From Streptomyces sp. DvalAA-14 (GTDB taxonomy: Bacteria > Actinomycetota > Actinomycetes > Streptomycetales > Streptomycetaceae): a stretch of 64,000 nt of DNA. Each line of letters starts with the position of its first letter. Position 1 is the first letter of the stretch. The notes beneath the pieces are model-generated. The model ran no database searches and was not told the DNA's origin. It saw only the letters and a list, made by a program, of their open reading frames with translations. Shown piece after piece: positions 23,419 to 32,613 of the stretch. Where the stretch lies: the NCBI RefSeq assembly GCF_900091855.1, contig NZ_FMCH01000493.1:1-64000 (forward strand). The letters are read 5' to 3'. A program made the translations under genes and the position numbers.

Positions 23419-23739
23419 GTGAGTGATCTCAAAGCTGATACCGCGCGGTTGAGGGAGTGCTCGCGGTCGTTGCAGCGGATCTACGACGAGTTCACCAGCC
23501 GACCGAATCCGACCGAAGGCTACTCCGAGGGCGACCTGGGAGATGACCGGATCATGTCGGCGTTCAAGGATTTCGGGGACAATTGGCGGATCCACCGGGA
23601 GCGGCTGGCGGAGAGGATCCGCACGCTCGGGGTGATCAGCGAGGACGCCGCGACGTCCTACGAGGGCGTGGATGCCCAGTTGGCGGCGGCGTTGCGCAAG
23701 CAGGACTCGGACGCCTCGCATGGGGGCGGGTTCAAGTGA
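23419..23739 (+). CDS. WXG100-like small protein, 106 aa
   Basis: The protein starts VSDLKADTARLRECSRSLQR. It is a helical hairpin with a central WRIHRERLAERIRTLGVISE and a Gly-rich end (SHGGGFK). This size and pattern match WXG100/ESAT-6-like or effector-associated (Lap-type) small proteins that accompany type VII effectors; the WxG turn is replaced here by a FGDNW stretch. Its stop overlaps the GTG of the toxin gene, so they are translationally coupled. It probably acts as a secretion partner or chaperone. An upstream ATG at 23377 is an alternative start. Confidence 0.65.
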   Translation: MSDLKADTARLRECSRSLQRIYDEFTSRPNPTEGYSEGDLGDDRIMSAFKDFGDNWRIHRERLAERIRTLGVISEDAATSYEGVDAQLAAALRKQDSDASHGGGFK

Positions 23740-25163
23740 GCCGGCCGCCGGCGCACGAGTGGGCCGTGCTCGGTGAGGGCGGTGACCCGATACCGGGCGA
23801 TCCGGAGACGGTGGTGCTGCTCGGACTGACGTTGCGCGACACCGCGGACGACATCCAGCGCGAGACCGGCGAGGTGCAGGCGCTGGCGTCGGTGGAGTCG
23901 TGGACGTCGGACGCGGCGGGGCGGTTCCGGGACGCGGCGCACGACACGGTGGGCGACCTGCGCAAGGCGTTCCACCGTTACGACGTCGCCGCCGCGGCGA
24001 TGGGCGTCACCGTGCGGGAGGGCAGCGACGCCGACTGGGCGAGCGCTCTGGCGCAGGCCCAGGCTCTGTCGCTGAAGGCGTTACACGACGCGCAGGCGGC
24101 GGACGCGGACAGCAAGGCGGCCGGACGGCACCTCCAGTCGCTGCCTGCGGACACCCCGAAGGACGATCCGGAGGCGACGTCCGCACACAAGAAGCAGCAG
24201 GCGGCGCAGGATGCGCTGAGCGCGGCGAAGCGGCTGCTGGCGTCGGCGAAACACATACGGGACCAGGCGGCGAGCGCCGCCGCCTCGCGCATCCACCAGG
24301 CGATCACACACGACGGGATGCACGACAGCACCTGGGACAGGATCAAGGACACCACCGGGACGGTCCTGTCGGACACCGGGCACTTCCTGGAGAACGCGGG
24401 GGAGACGGCCCTGTCCGACCTGGCGTCGCTCGGCAAGGCGATGGCACACGACGCCGGCGCGGTGGGTGAGGTGCTGGCCGGTGTCGGGCTGGCCACGCTG
24501 GGCGCCGGCGGAGAGATCGGCGGCGCGGCCCTCGACGTCACCGGCGTCGGTGCTCTTCTCGGCGTGCCGGCCGGCGTGGTGTCGGCGGCTGCGATCGCCG
24601 GCGGTGTCGGCCTCATCGCGGCCGGCGGCGGCAAGCTCGCCATGGACGCGGCCGGCCCTGATCGCGTCGACATGACGTCCGAGGGCGGTAGCGGCGGCGG
24701 AGGCGGCGACTGGTCCGGGACGGAGACGTCGAAGGGCGAGCCCAAGCCGATCTCCGAGGAGGACCAGGCCCGCTACACCGAGCGCAAGTCGGATCTCTCG
24801 GGGCTGAGTCGCAACAAGCAGATCGCCGAGGTCCGCAAAGGCATCACGGAGAACGGGCAGAAATACAAGCCCGAGGGAAACGCCCTGAAGGGCGGCAAGC
24901 ACGGCATCGACTGGAACGAGGGGCCGCAGCGGGCCAATCAGTCCGGGAACCCGCAGGGAAAATTCGGCAGCCCGGCCGACGTGGATTATGCCCTACAGAA
25001 GGCTGCGGAACTCGGCCCTGGAAAAGAGGGTTTCTTCGATCTGCCGCCGGACAACGACTGCGTCGAATACCTGCCGGGCCAAGAAACCCCCGAGAAACCC
25101 GACGCGTTGTACGTCAAGGTCCGAGCGGATGGTACGGTCCACGCGTACCCTTACACCAAATAG
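23736..25163 (+). CDS. Polymorphic toxin with type VII-like N-terminus, 475 aa
   Basis: GTG overlaps the previous stop. Residues 1-240 are a long helical secretion region (DPETVVLLGLTLRDTADDIQ, then EVQALASVESWTSDAAGRFR). Residues about 245-305 are a Gly/Ala-rich hydrophobic patch. A GGSGGGGGD linker follows, then a toxin-like C-terminal part of about 135 residues: GGKHGIDWNEGPQRANQSGN, GKFGSPADVDYALQKAAELG and ALYVKVRADGTVHAYPYTK. The layout (helical leader, linker, small basic C-terminus, then a likely immunity gene) is standard for polymorphic toxins. The C-terminal family is not identified; an RNase-like fold is a guess. No ESX transport genes are in the window. Confidence 0.75.
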   Translation: MSRPPAHEWAVLGEGGDPIPGDPETVVLLGLTLRDTADDIQRETGEVQALASVESWTSDAAGRFRDAAHDTVGDLRKAFHRYDVAAAAMGVTVREGSDADWASALAQAQALSLKALHDAQAADADSKAAGRHLQSLPADTPKDDPEATSAHKKQQAAQDALSAAKRLLASAKHIRDQAASAAASRIHQAITHDGMHDSTWDRIKDTTGTVLSDTGHFLENAGETALSDLASLGKAMAHDAGAVGEVLAGVGLATLGAGGEIGGAALDVTGVGALLGVPAGVVSAAAIAGGVGLIAAGGGKLAMDAAGPDRVDMTSEGGSGGGGGDWSGTETSKGEPKPISEEDQARYTERKSDLSGLSRNKQIAEVRKGITENGQKYKPEGNALKGGKHGIDWNEGPQRANQSGNPQGKFGSPADVDYALQKAAELGPGKEGFFDLPPDNDCVEYLPGQETPEKPDALYVKVRADGTVHAYPYTK

Positions 25164-25170
25164 GCTGGTC

Positions 25171-26106
25171 ATGGATTTCTGGATTCAGACGGGCTCGCCG
25201 GAGGCCCGCGACGTCCCCGGCGTCGTGGACAACATGCCGGAGGCCATCGCCGAGATGTACCCGGCGGACACCGACCGCATGGTCCTGTCCTGGAACGGTG
25301 TGCCCGTGTCATTGGTGTACTGCGAGGAACTGCAGGTCATGGTGGACGACATCGCCGTGATGCTGGCGAGGCTGGCGGAAGGGTCGGACAAACCGGTGCA
25401 CGTCCGCTGGGGGCCGTCCGGCTTTCAGGCCGAGTGGCGGATCAACCGGGACGGCGACGACCTGGTTGTCGACTCCCACTGGGACACCGTCGACTGGGGG
25501 CCTGCGGACCTGCTCAACAAACGCAGCCGGCTGGTGGTGCCGGAGGCGCATTTCCGCAGCGAGTGGCTGAAGGTATTGCGCCTGCTCGTCGACGACATCG
25601 CGGCGCGGTCCGTCGTCATGGAGGACACGCTCATTTTCGATCAGGTCCGTGCGGTGCTTGCCGCCGGAACGCTGCCGCTGGCTTCTGCGGAACAGATCCA
25701 GCGAGGCGCCCGCATTCCTCGGACCACCGGGAATACGGTTGAATTCCGCGCCGCAGCCGAGGAGAGCAAGGAATCCGGCGCGGTTCTGTGGGCGGTGGAT
25801 TCCGCCGTCGCCCGGCTTTTCACCGGCCATGCCGCCCTCGTCTCGCAGTTGCTCGGCATCCCGTCCGGCATCGGCGCCGACGCCAGGATCGACGGGGAAG
25901 CCCTGCGCGAGTTCTGCGAGGTGGCGCTGGATCGGTACGGACGCACCGACCAGGGCATCGAGCGGTCACTGACTGTCGGTTTCCTGGCGACCGCGCTGGA
26001 ACTGCTGCACCGGGCCGGCCACGACGTCCCCCCGACCGTCTCCGCCGAACAACGCGCCGCCTGGACCGCCCTCCGCGACCAGCACGCCCCTCAGATGCCC
26101 CGCTGA
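25171..26106 (+). CDS. Candidate immunity protein, 311 aa
   Basis: Starts 7 bases after the toxin stop. The first half, MDFWIQTGSPEARDVPGVVD, WNGVPVSLVYCEELQVMVDD, GPSGFQAEWRINRDGDDLVV and WLKVLRLLVDDIAARSVVME, is an acidic alpha/beta protein. The second half is helical (FTGHAALVSQLLGIPSGIGA, then GFLATALELLHRAGHDVPP). There is no signal peptide, which suits a cytosolic immunity protein. Its position and acidic charge are the main evidence; it may be two fused immunity-like domains, as its length is above usual. The ATG lacks a good Shine-Dalgarno, suggesting coupling. Confidence 0.6.
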   Translation: MDFWIQTGSPEARDVPGVVDNMPEAIAEMYPADTDRMVLSWNGVPVSLVYCEELQVMVDDIAVMLARLAEGSDKPVHVRWGPSGFQAEWRINRDGDDLVVDSHWDTVDWGPADLLNKRSRLVVPEAHFRSEWLKVLRLLVDDIAARSVVMEDTLIFDQVRAVLAAGTLPLASAEQIQRGARIPRTTGNTVEFRAAAEESKESGAVLWAVDSAVARLFTGHAALVSQLLGIPSGIGADARIDGEALREFCEVALDRYGRTDQGIERSLTVGFLATALELLHRAGHDVPPTVSAEQRAAWTALRDQHAPQMPR

Positions 26107-26397
26107 CCCAGGGCGCCCAGCGACCGGTCCCGCCGGCCTGTGGGCGGCCACGGCTGTCCTCGTCGAGCGGAGCGAACGGTCCCAGGGATGTCCCCGGCGC
26201 CCCCAAGGCCTGGCGGGCGGTGGTGACGGCCGCCGCGACCGCCCAGGGACCGGCCAGGGACCGGCGGGACCCGCCAGGGACCGGCTGTGGACGGCGGACC
26301 GTTCGTCTCGAAGAGTGCTAGCGTTCTTGAGGAGGGGTGAAATCTGGCGATTTTTACTATTCCTCCGTTCCCCTGAGCAGAAGGCGGGCAGGGCGAA

Positions 26398-28632
26398 ATG
26401 ACAGCTGGGAAGGCCTCCTCCGCAGACTCCTCCGGTCCGCCGGGCTCGGTGGATCCCGGGGCTTCGCCGGCTGCTCGGTCCCCGGACGGAAGGCAGCCGG
26501 ACAGCAGCCGGGCCCTGGCCTTCGCCCTGGCCCTCCAACAGGCGAAGACGTGCCTGGGTGGCCTGGCAGCCTTGGCGCACTGGCGTGAGCCCGCTGACGG
26601 GCGGCTGCGGCTGGTGGCTTCCGACGAGGTCACCCCGGCGGTCGCCGAGGCGTGGGCGCAGCTGCGCGGCGAGCAGGACACGGCCCCGGCACGCGCTGTC
26701 CGGCGCGGCGGCTACGTGTGGGTGGACGGCGACGCACTGGGGATCGGGGCGTCCGGCACAGCCGCGGTGCCGCTCCTCGGCGCCGACGGTCCCGTCGGGG
26801 TGTTGTCGGTGCTCACGGGCGCGGCCGGCGAGCCGGACGAGACGCAGCGGTCCTTCCTGCGCGCGATCGCGGCATGGGCTGCGGCGCGCGTGCACGGTGT
26901 GCCCCAGCCGTCGGCCCCTGGTCCGGTGGCCATGGCGGAGCGTTCCATCCTGATGGGCGAGCTGACCGCAGCGCTCGCCGAGGCCGTGACCGCCCAGGAC
27001 GTTGTGCAGGCCGTCGCGGACTATGTGATGCCCCCGTTCGGCGCCGACGGGCTGCTGGTCCAGGTGCTCAACGAGGACGAGCGGTTGTATGCCGTCGGCT
27101 CCGCCGGATACCCGGAGGAGTTCACCAGGCTGATGGACGGGTTCCCGCTCTCCGACTACGCCACCGTCCACGACGTGGCACGGACCCGCACTCCCCGCTT
27201 CATCGAGTCGAAAGCCGAGTACAACCGGCTCTATCCCTCGATGAGCCAGGTGAGTGTGCACTCGCCGAAGGAGGCGTGGGCGTTCCTGCCCATGATCGCC
27301 TCCGGCCGGACCATCGGCCTGTGCACGGTGTCCTTCAGCGAGCCGCGCCCCTTCAGCGACGAGGAACGCACCCTGCTGACGGCTCTGAGCGGCCTGGTCG
27401 GGCAGGCCCTGGAGCGGGCCCGCCTGTACGACATGGAGCACGCCCGCGCCCGGGAACTGCAGCGCGGTCTGCTCCCCAGCGCGCTGCCCCGGCTCCCCGC
27501 TGTCCGCGCCGCCGCCCGCTACCTGCCTGCGGCCCAGGGCGAAGAAGTGGGCGGCGACTGGTACGACGTGATCCCGCTGTCCGCCGACCGGGTCGCCATC
27601 GTGATCGGCGACGTCATGGGACACGGCATCGCGGAGGCGGCCACCATGGGACGGCTGCGCACCGCCGTGAGCACTCTCGCCGACCTGGACATGGCTCCCG
27701 ACGAGTTGTTCGACCGCCTCAACGACCTGGTTTCCGACCTGGGCGAGGACTTCTACGCCACCTGTCTGTACGCCGTCTTCGACCCGGTCGCCCGCACCTG
27801 CTCGTACGCCTTGGCCGGCCACCCACGACCGGTCGTCGTCCATTGCGACGGCACCGTCCACAGCCCCGTCGTCGCCGCCGACCCGCCGCTGGGCGCCGCG
27901 CATCCGCCCTTCGAGACACACCAGCTGCAGCTGCCCGGCGAGAGCCTGCTCGTCCTGTGCACGGACGGGCTCATCGAGTCGCCCACCCAGGACGTGGACC
28001 AGGGGCTGGACCGGCTCCAGCAGGTCCTGACCCAGGCCGCCGCCGACACCGCGTACTTCCAGGTCGCGGACGAAGAGGACGACGTCCGGCAGCTGGAGGA
28101 GCTGTGCGACACGGTTGTCTCCGCTCTGCTGCCCGAGGACAGGCAGACCAACGACGACGTCGGCCTGCTCATCGTCCACACCCGGTGCACCGACCCGCGT
28201 GACGTGGCCGGCTGCGACCTCCCCCAGGATCCTCGGGCGGCCGGTCAGGCCCGCCAGTACATCCGCGCACAGCTCACCGCCTGGGGACTGGCCGACCATG
28301 TGCTCACCACCGAACTACTGGTCAGCGAGCTGGTCGGCAACGTCGTCCGGCACGCGAGCGGCCCGGTCCGGCTGCGCCTTCTGCGCAGCCGGAGCCTGAT
28401 CTGCGAGGTCTACGACGGCAGCCTCAACACCCCCCGCATCCGCCACGCCGACTACACCGACGAAGGCGGCCGCGGCCTGCAACTCGTCGCAGCGCTCTCC
28501 CGGCGCTGGGGTGCCCGGTATCTCCAAGGCGGCAAGTGCATCTGGACCGAGCAGGACTTGTCGAAGACCGACCAGCAGCTGCCGAACGCCGAACTCGAGG
28601 GCGCGGGACCCGCCGCCCCGCATGCCGCCTGA
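26398..28632 (+). CDS. GAF-GAF-SpoIIE-HATPase multidomain phosphatase, 744 aa
   Basis: After a flexible N-terminus there are two GAF-like domains (about 45-165 and 190-335; SILMGELTAALAEAVTAQDV and AWAFLPMIASGRTIGLCTVS). A SpoIIE phosphatase follows at about 355-585 (QGEEVGGDWYDVIPLSADRV, VIGDVMGHGIAEAATMGRLR, LAGHPRPVVV, LLVLCTDGLIES). A C-terminal HATPase_c kinase spans about 610-730 (TTELLVSELVGNVVRHASGP, then EGGRGLQLVAALSRRWGARY). It combines phosphatase and anti-sigma kinase in one chain, a common Streptomyces signalling protein. Cytosolic. The input signal is unknown; it follows the toxin operon by 290 bases that include three CCAGGGACCGGC repeats. Confidence 0.9.
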   Translation: MTAGKASSADSSGPPGSVDPGASPAARSPDGRQPDSSRALAFALALQQAKTCLGGLAALAHWREPADGRLRLVASDEVTPAVAEAWAQLRGEQDTAPARAVRRGGYVWVDGDALGIGASGTAAVPLLGADGPVGVLSVLTGAAGEPDETQRSFLRAIAAWAAARVHGVPQPSAPGPVAMAERSILMGELTAALAEAVTAQDVVQAVADYVMPPFGADGLLVQVLNEDERLYAVGSAGYPEEFTRLMDGFPLSDYATVHDVARTRTPRFIESKAEYNRLYPSMSQVSVHSPKEAWAFLPMIASGRTIGLCTVSFSEPRPFSDEERTLLTALSGLVGQALERARLYDMEHARARELQRGLLPSALPRLPAVRAAARYLPAAQGEEVGGDWYDVIPLSADRVAIVIGDVMGHGIAEAATMGRLRTAVSTLADLDMAPDELFDRLNDLVSDLGEDFYATCLYAVFDPVARTCSYALAGHPRPVVVHCDGTVHSPVVAADPPLGAAHPPFETHQLQLPGESLLVLCTDGLIESPTQDVDQGLDRLQQVLTQAAADTAYFQVADEEDDVRQLEELCDTVVSALLPEDRQTNDDVGLLIVHTRCTDPRDVAGCDLPQDPRAAGQARQYIRAQLTAWGLADHVLTTELLVSELVGNVVRHASGPVRLRLLRSRSLICEVYDGSLNTPRIRHADYTDEGGRGLQLVAALSRRWGARYLQGGKCIWTEQDLSKTDQQLPNAELEGAGPAAPHAA

Positions 28633-28898
28633 CGCATGGGGAGCCGGCACCAAGGATGTTGTTGCTCGACGTCAAGGCATTGGGGTTGGGCGAGCAGCTT
28701 CGCCCGGGGCCGTCCGACGGCAGGCCGCAGCTGCCTTCGTGGTCAACTCGTCTGCGCCGTACCGGGAATGCGACGGGGCCCCTCCGGGCCTGCGGGGCAG
28801 CCGATCTAAGCTGTGCCGTCGTACGAACGAAGCTCACATCCCCACGCCTTCGACGTGCGCCACACGACATCGCTGCACCATTCTGGGGGGATCCTCAA

Positions 28899-31289
28899 TT
28901 GCGGCTCCATCACCGGCGCCCGCGCCCTGATCGGCGCGAACCGGGTAAGAAAACACTCCGGGCGGCCCTGGGCCTGCTCGCGATCTCGGCAGCGTCCGCG
29001 ATCGGCGCGCCGGCCGCGCACGCGGACGCGTCGACCGACCTCGCTCTCAGCGGCTTCTCCAGCATGACCGTCGACCAGTCGGCCGGCCATGTGTTCGTCA
29101 GCCAGGGCGCCGACGGTTCGGGGATCGTCGCCACTGACCTGCAAGCGGCGGATCCGCAGCTGATCGCGGGCACCGCGGGGGCCACCAGCATGGCCGTGTC
29201 ACCGGACGGCGGCACTCTGTACGCGGTGGTGCCGGACAGTGGCCTCATCCTGGCGATCGACGCCCGCACCCTGGAGGTCACCGCCCAGTACAGCCCGGGC
29301 AGCGGCCTCACCGTCACCTCGCTCGCGGTGGCCGGCGGCAGTGTCTGGTTCGGCTGGACCTCGGCGACCGACCGGGGTCTGGGCTCGCTCGCTCCGGACG
29401 GGGCGGTGCGGTCCAGCGTCTGGCACACGTCCGGCGCCGCCACCCAGGTGCTGGCCGGCACGCCGGTCCCGGGGAACGAACTCGCCGTGGCGAGTTCGTT
29501 CGACACGCTGTACACCTTCCAGGTCATCGACGGCGCCCTGCAGTGGCAGGGAGCCCTCCAGTACACCGTAGGCTCACCGGACTCGCATCTCTTGCTCACC
29601 CCGGACGGCAAGGACGTCGCCGAGTCGGGGGCAGGGGGCTTCCCGGGATGGTTCGCCACAGCTCCTGCGGTCTCCGACCCCGGGGCGGTCGATCCGCCGA
29701 CGCTCGCAGTGGCTCCGGTCCGGCCGTACTCAAGAACGGACCCGCTGGACTTCCGCCATGCCGTGATCGCACCGGACGGCTCCCTCGCCACGTCCGAGGG
29801 CGCCGACCTCATCGTCGAGAACACGTCCGGGACACAGATCGGCTACCGGTTCCCCCTGCCGGACGGCGACAGGGTGCCCGTCGGCGGCCTCGCCTGGGCC
29901 CCGGACTCCAGCGCTCTCTACGCGGTCGCGCAGGACACGGGCGGCGGCTACCACCTGTTCGCACAGACGCAGCCGGAAATCGGACGAGCAGCGCTCGGAG
30001 GCGTCTTCCTGTCCTCGTCGATGTACGCGGGCCAGCCCTACACCTTCCAGCTGGAGGCCTGGTCGGTCAGCGCCAGCGTGTCGAACTCGCTTCCGAATGC
30101 GGCGGTCACCCTCACTCTCTACGACGCCGAGCACCCCGGGGGGCTGCCGTTGCAGCCGACCACCGCCCATTTCGGCGGGACCAGGGGCTGGACCGTGGCC
30201 GGCACCTATCCCGTCCACGGGACGGGCGTCTCGATCCAGGTCCAGCTCACCGACCCCCAGGACGGGGTCGTGCCGATCAACCAGACGTTCACTCCGGAAC
30301 GACCGATCGTGCCCGACACCGCCGCGACCGGGGCCTTCCAAGAGACCGGCACCACCGATCACGACGGGAACTTCGTCCGCGGCAAGGCGATCACCTTCAC
30401 CGGTGACTCCTACGTCTGGCGCAGCGGGGCCCCGCTGACGGGCGTCGGCAAGGTCGACGTGGTGCGCGTGGACGCCCAGCACCCGGCCGGCATCGCGGTC
30501 GGCACCGTGACCACCGACGCCAAAGGCCACTTCACCTTCACGGACACGCCCCAGGTCGGCGGCCTGGTGCACTACCGGTTCGCCTACGACACCGCCGGCA
30601 CCGATCTCAACCTGACGCGCCAGCAGTTCGAAGAACCGGTGCTCGTGGACCGTGCCACCACCCCGCTGAGCGTCGCGGTGGACAAGTCCTCGTACGCCTA
30701 CGACGGGACGATCAAGGCGACGGCGCACCTGGGAACGACGTACAACGGCCGCACGGTCACGCTGGAGGAGCGGCCGGCCGGCGGCGCGGTCAAGGTGCTC
30801 AGGACCGGCACGGTGGACGCGAAAGGCAACGTGTCCACGTCCTTCACCTCCCCGGTGTCCGCCACGGTGTACGCGGTCTTCCCGGGCGACTACCGGTACG
30901 CCCCGCGGACGGTGAGCGTGATCGCGCGCGTACAGGCGCGGGTCGGCGAGCAGGAGAGCGCCGACCACGGATCGGTGCGGATCGGCACCACCACGTACCG
31001 GATCTACCGCCCGGGCACCAAGCCGTCGTTGACCGCCACGGTCGCACCGGGCAAGGCCGGCGAGTGCGGCATCACCTTCCAGTTGCAGCACTGGTACCAG
31101 GGAGCCTGGCGCACGATCTCCACCAGCGCCTGCGTCAAGGCCAATGCCTCCAGCACCGCCACACACGCCTTCGCGGGCCTGACCAAGGGAGGCCAGTACC
31201 GGGTCCGCGCCGTCTGGAACGTCATCACCGCCGACACCCGCAACGTGACCACCTACGGCGCTTGGGTCGACCTCACCGTCCGCTCCTGA
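28899..31289 (+). CDS. Secreted propeller and Ig-like repeat protein, 796 aa
   Basis: A TTG start is chosen: GGGGGG lies 9 bases upstream and the frame then gives a basic N-terminus and a signal peptide (LRAALGLLAISAASAIGAPA, then AHADA). Residues about 45-370 form a propeller-like domain (SMTVDQSAGHVFVSQGADGS, MAVSPDGGTLYAVVPDSG). The remainder is Ig-like (RGKAITFTGDSYVWRSG, YAYDGTIKATAHLGTTYNGR, VYAVFPGDYRYAPRTVSV) plus a C-terminal RIGTTTYRIYRPGTKPSLTA, CGITFQLQHWYQGAWRTIS, TTYGAWVDLTVRS module. It shares this end with the protein at 59748. Probably extracellular; function unknown. A very strong terminator follows. Confidence 0.75.
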   Translation: MRLHHRRPRPDRREPGKKTLRAALGLLAISAASAIGAPAAHADASTDLALSGFSSMTVDQSAGHVFVSQGADGSGIVATDLQAADPQLIAGTAGATSMAVSPDGGTLYAVVPDSGLILAIDARTLEVTAQYSPGSGLTVTSLAVAGGSVWFGWTSATDRGLGSLAPDGAVRSSVWHTSGAATQVLAGTPVPGNELAVASSFDTLYTFQVIDGALQWQGALQYTVGSPDSHLLLTPDGKDVAESGAGGFPGWFATAPAVSDPGAVDPPTLAVAPVRPYSRTDPLDFRHAVIAPDGSLATSEGADLIVENTSGTQIGYRFPLPDGDRVPVGGLAWAPDSSALYAVAQDTGGGYHLFAQTQPEIGRAALGGVFLSSSMYAGQPYTFQLEAWSVSASVSNSLPNAAVTLTLYDAEHPGGLPLQPTTAHFGGTRGWTVAGTYPVHGTGVSIQVQLTDPQDGVVPINQTFTPERPIVPDTAATGAFQETGTTDHDGNFVRGKAITFTGDSYVWRSGAPLTGVGKVDVVRVDAQHPAGIAVGTVTTDAKGHFTFTDTPQVGGLVHYRFAYDTAGTDLNLTRQQFEEPVLVDRATTPLSVAVDKSSYAYDGTIKATAHLGTTYNGRTVTLEERPAGGAVKVLRTGTVDAKGNVSTSFTSPVSATVYAVFPGDYRYAPRTVSVIARVQARVGEQESADHGSVRIGTTTYRIYRPGTKPSLTATVAPGKAGECGITFQLQHWYQGAWRTISTSACVKANASSTATHAFAGLTKGGQYRVRAVWNVITADTRNVTTYGAWVDLTVRS

Positions 31290-31299
31290 CCTCATCGGC

Positions 31300-31352
31300 C
31301 CTTGTCCCTGGCCTTTGTTCCTGGCCCTTGTCCTTGGCCTTTGTCCCTGGCC
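31300..31352. repeat. Imperfect CCTTTGTCCCTGG tandem repeat
   Basis: About four imperfect copies of CCTTTGTCCCTGG or CCCTTGTCCTTGG stand in a row (period 14-15), directly after the stop of the secreted protein gene and leading into the terminator hairpin. Non-coding. Confidence 0.75.
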
Positions 31353-31394
31353 CGTTCGCTCGCCCGAGGCTCCACTCGGGCGAGCGAACGGGCC
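31349..31394. terminator. Very strong bidirectional terminator
   Basis: A perfect 20-bp stem (left arm GGCCCGTTCGCTCGCCCGAG) with loop GCTCCA, between the convergent genes ending at 31289 and 31531. It is the longest perfect hairpin I found in the window. Confidence 0.9.
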
Positions 31395-31530
31395 GCGTCG
31401 TTTGCCCCGGGCGCGGATCCGCGGGCTGCACCGCGGCACCTGGAAGTCCGTCGGCGAACGCGTCCGCTGTCCCGCGCCGCCCGGCCGGACCGGAGCCGTC
31501 AAGGCGGCCGGTCCGCCGTAGCGATGGTGA

Positions 31531-32211
31531 TCAACCCGGCTCGGCGCCGAGGCGACGCCCGGTCCGAGCCGCCGTCTGCTCACCGCCCACCCGAGGCTCT
31601 GCACGAGGCGCTGCACGCGACGCACCGATGCGGGACGCGAGCGATCCGGGTAGCGGGTAGGGGCGTTCAACCGGCAGCAGCCGGGCGGCCTGCTCTCCTG
31701 CCCCCTCGCGGGCGAGGTCGTGGACCGTACGGGCAAGGTGGGTGACGTCGTCGATACCGACGATCCACTCGTCGAGGTAACGGTCGACCGCCTCACCGCG
31801 CAGGCCGACCTGCAGCGCGCGCACCGACATCGGCCGCAGGTCGAGGTCCCGCTCCGGGTCCCATTGGACGCGTACGGAGCTGCGGCGCATCTCGCGTTTC
31901 CACTGGTCGCGTGACGCGTGGACGCGGCCGTCGTATCCGGACAACGCACTGTGGGCGAGAGCCCACTCGAACCCCTCCCGGCGAATCCGGATGGCCAACA
32001 CCCGCTCTTGTCCCACCGCGGAACCCCACGAACTGCGGTACATCATCCACAGGAACGAGGGCTTGATCCACGTCATCCGGCCCCGGTCGTACCCGTCGGG
32101 AAACCGCCCTTCGGCCGCCGCCGGGCCGGCGATCTCCGAGGAGTAGGCCTGGTAGACCGTGATCGTCTCGGCGGAGTAGAGGGCACGGATCTCGCGCGGC
32201 ACGTCAGACAC
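31531..32211 (-). CDS. DUF4291 family protein, 226 aa
   Basis: The signature of DUF4291 is complete: VPREIRALYSAETITVYQAY, RGRMTWIKPSFLWMMYRSSW, QERVLAIRIRREGFEWALAH and VRVQWDPERDLDLRPMSVRA. These are soluble proteins of about 200 residues with unknown function, possibly acting on nucleic acid or nucleotide ligands. The GTG at 32211 is chosen since the conserved part starts there; upstream in-frame sequence is poor. The C-terminal 40 residues are Ala/Arg-rich and atypical, as if the frame runs past the family end. Confidence 0.8.
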   Translation of the reverse strand: MSDVPREIRALYSAETITVYQAYSSEIAGPAAAEGRFPDGYDRGRMTWIKPSFLWMMYRSSWGSAVGQERVLAIRIRREGFEWALAHSALSGYDGRVHASRDQWKREMRRSSVRVQWDPERDLDLRPMSVRALQVGLRGEAVDRYLDEWIVGIDDVTHLARTVHDLAREGAGEQAARLLPVERPYPLPGSLASRIGASRAAPRAEPRVGGEQTAARTGRRLGAEPG

Positions 32212-32613
32212 AGGTGCATGCTCGCAACCGGCGCCGTTTCGGGCCACCGGGTTTTCACCGCCGAGCCGACACCTGGTTCGCGTGAGCGCGAGGGGCGCCA
32301 AGGGCGGGCCGGCTGCGGTCCGGCAAAGAGGGGGCTCTCCTCGGTCGCCTTTGACGGCTTACCCGAGCCGCGACTCGGGCTGGGACACGATGGGCCCATG
32401 CCGCACATCAGCCCTGGCCCGAGCATCCCGCTTATTCTTCGGCATTTCGGCCGTTTTAGGGTGACAACCGCGGCTCGAACGTGCGCCCGTTCACACCGCG
32501 TTCATGCCTGGAATGGAAAAGGGAACAGGTCGCCCTGATACATGTCCTTGGGCTTGGAGTGCCGCCGGTGAGGTCAGCGGCGATCCGGCCGGCACAGCCC
32601 GCTAAGGAAGGAA
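32212..32613. other. 402-bp divergent intergenic region
   Basis: No gene is supported. An AT-rich patch (CGCTTATTCTTCGGCATTTC, then GGCCGTTTTAGGG at about 32430-32462) is a candidate promoter area for the NPP1 gene. The AAGGA ribosome-binding site of that gene is at its right end. Confidence 0.45.

Noticed and set aside
25966..28299. Open antisense frame of about 780 codons opposite the GAF-SpoIIE-HATPase gene
   Set aside because: The sense strand has full domain motifs and proper third-position bias; the antisense is a by-product of high GC.
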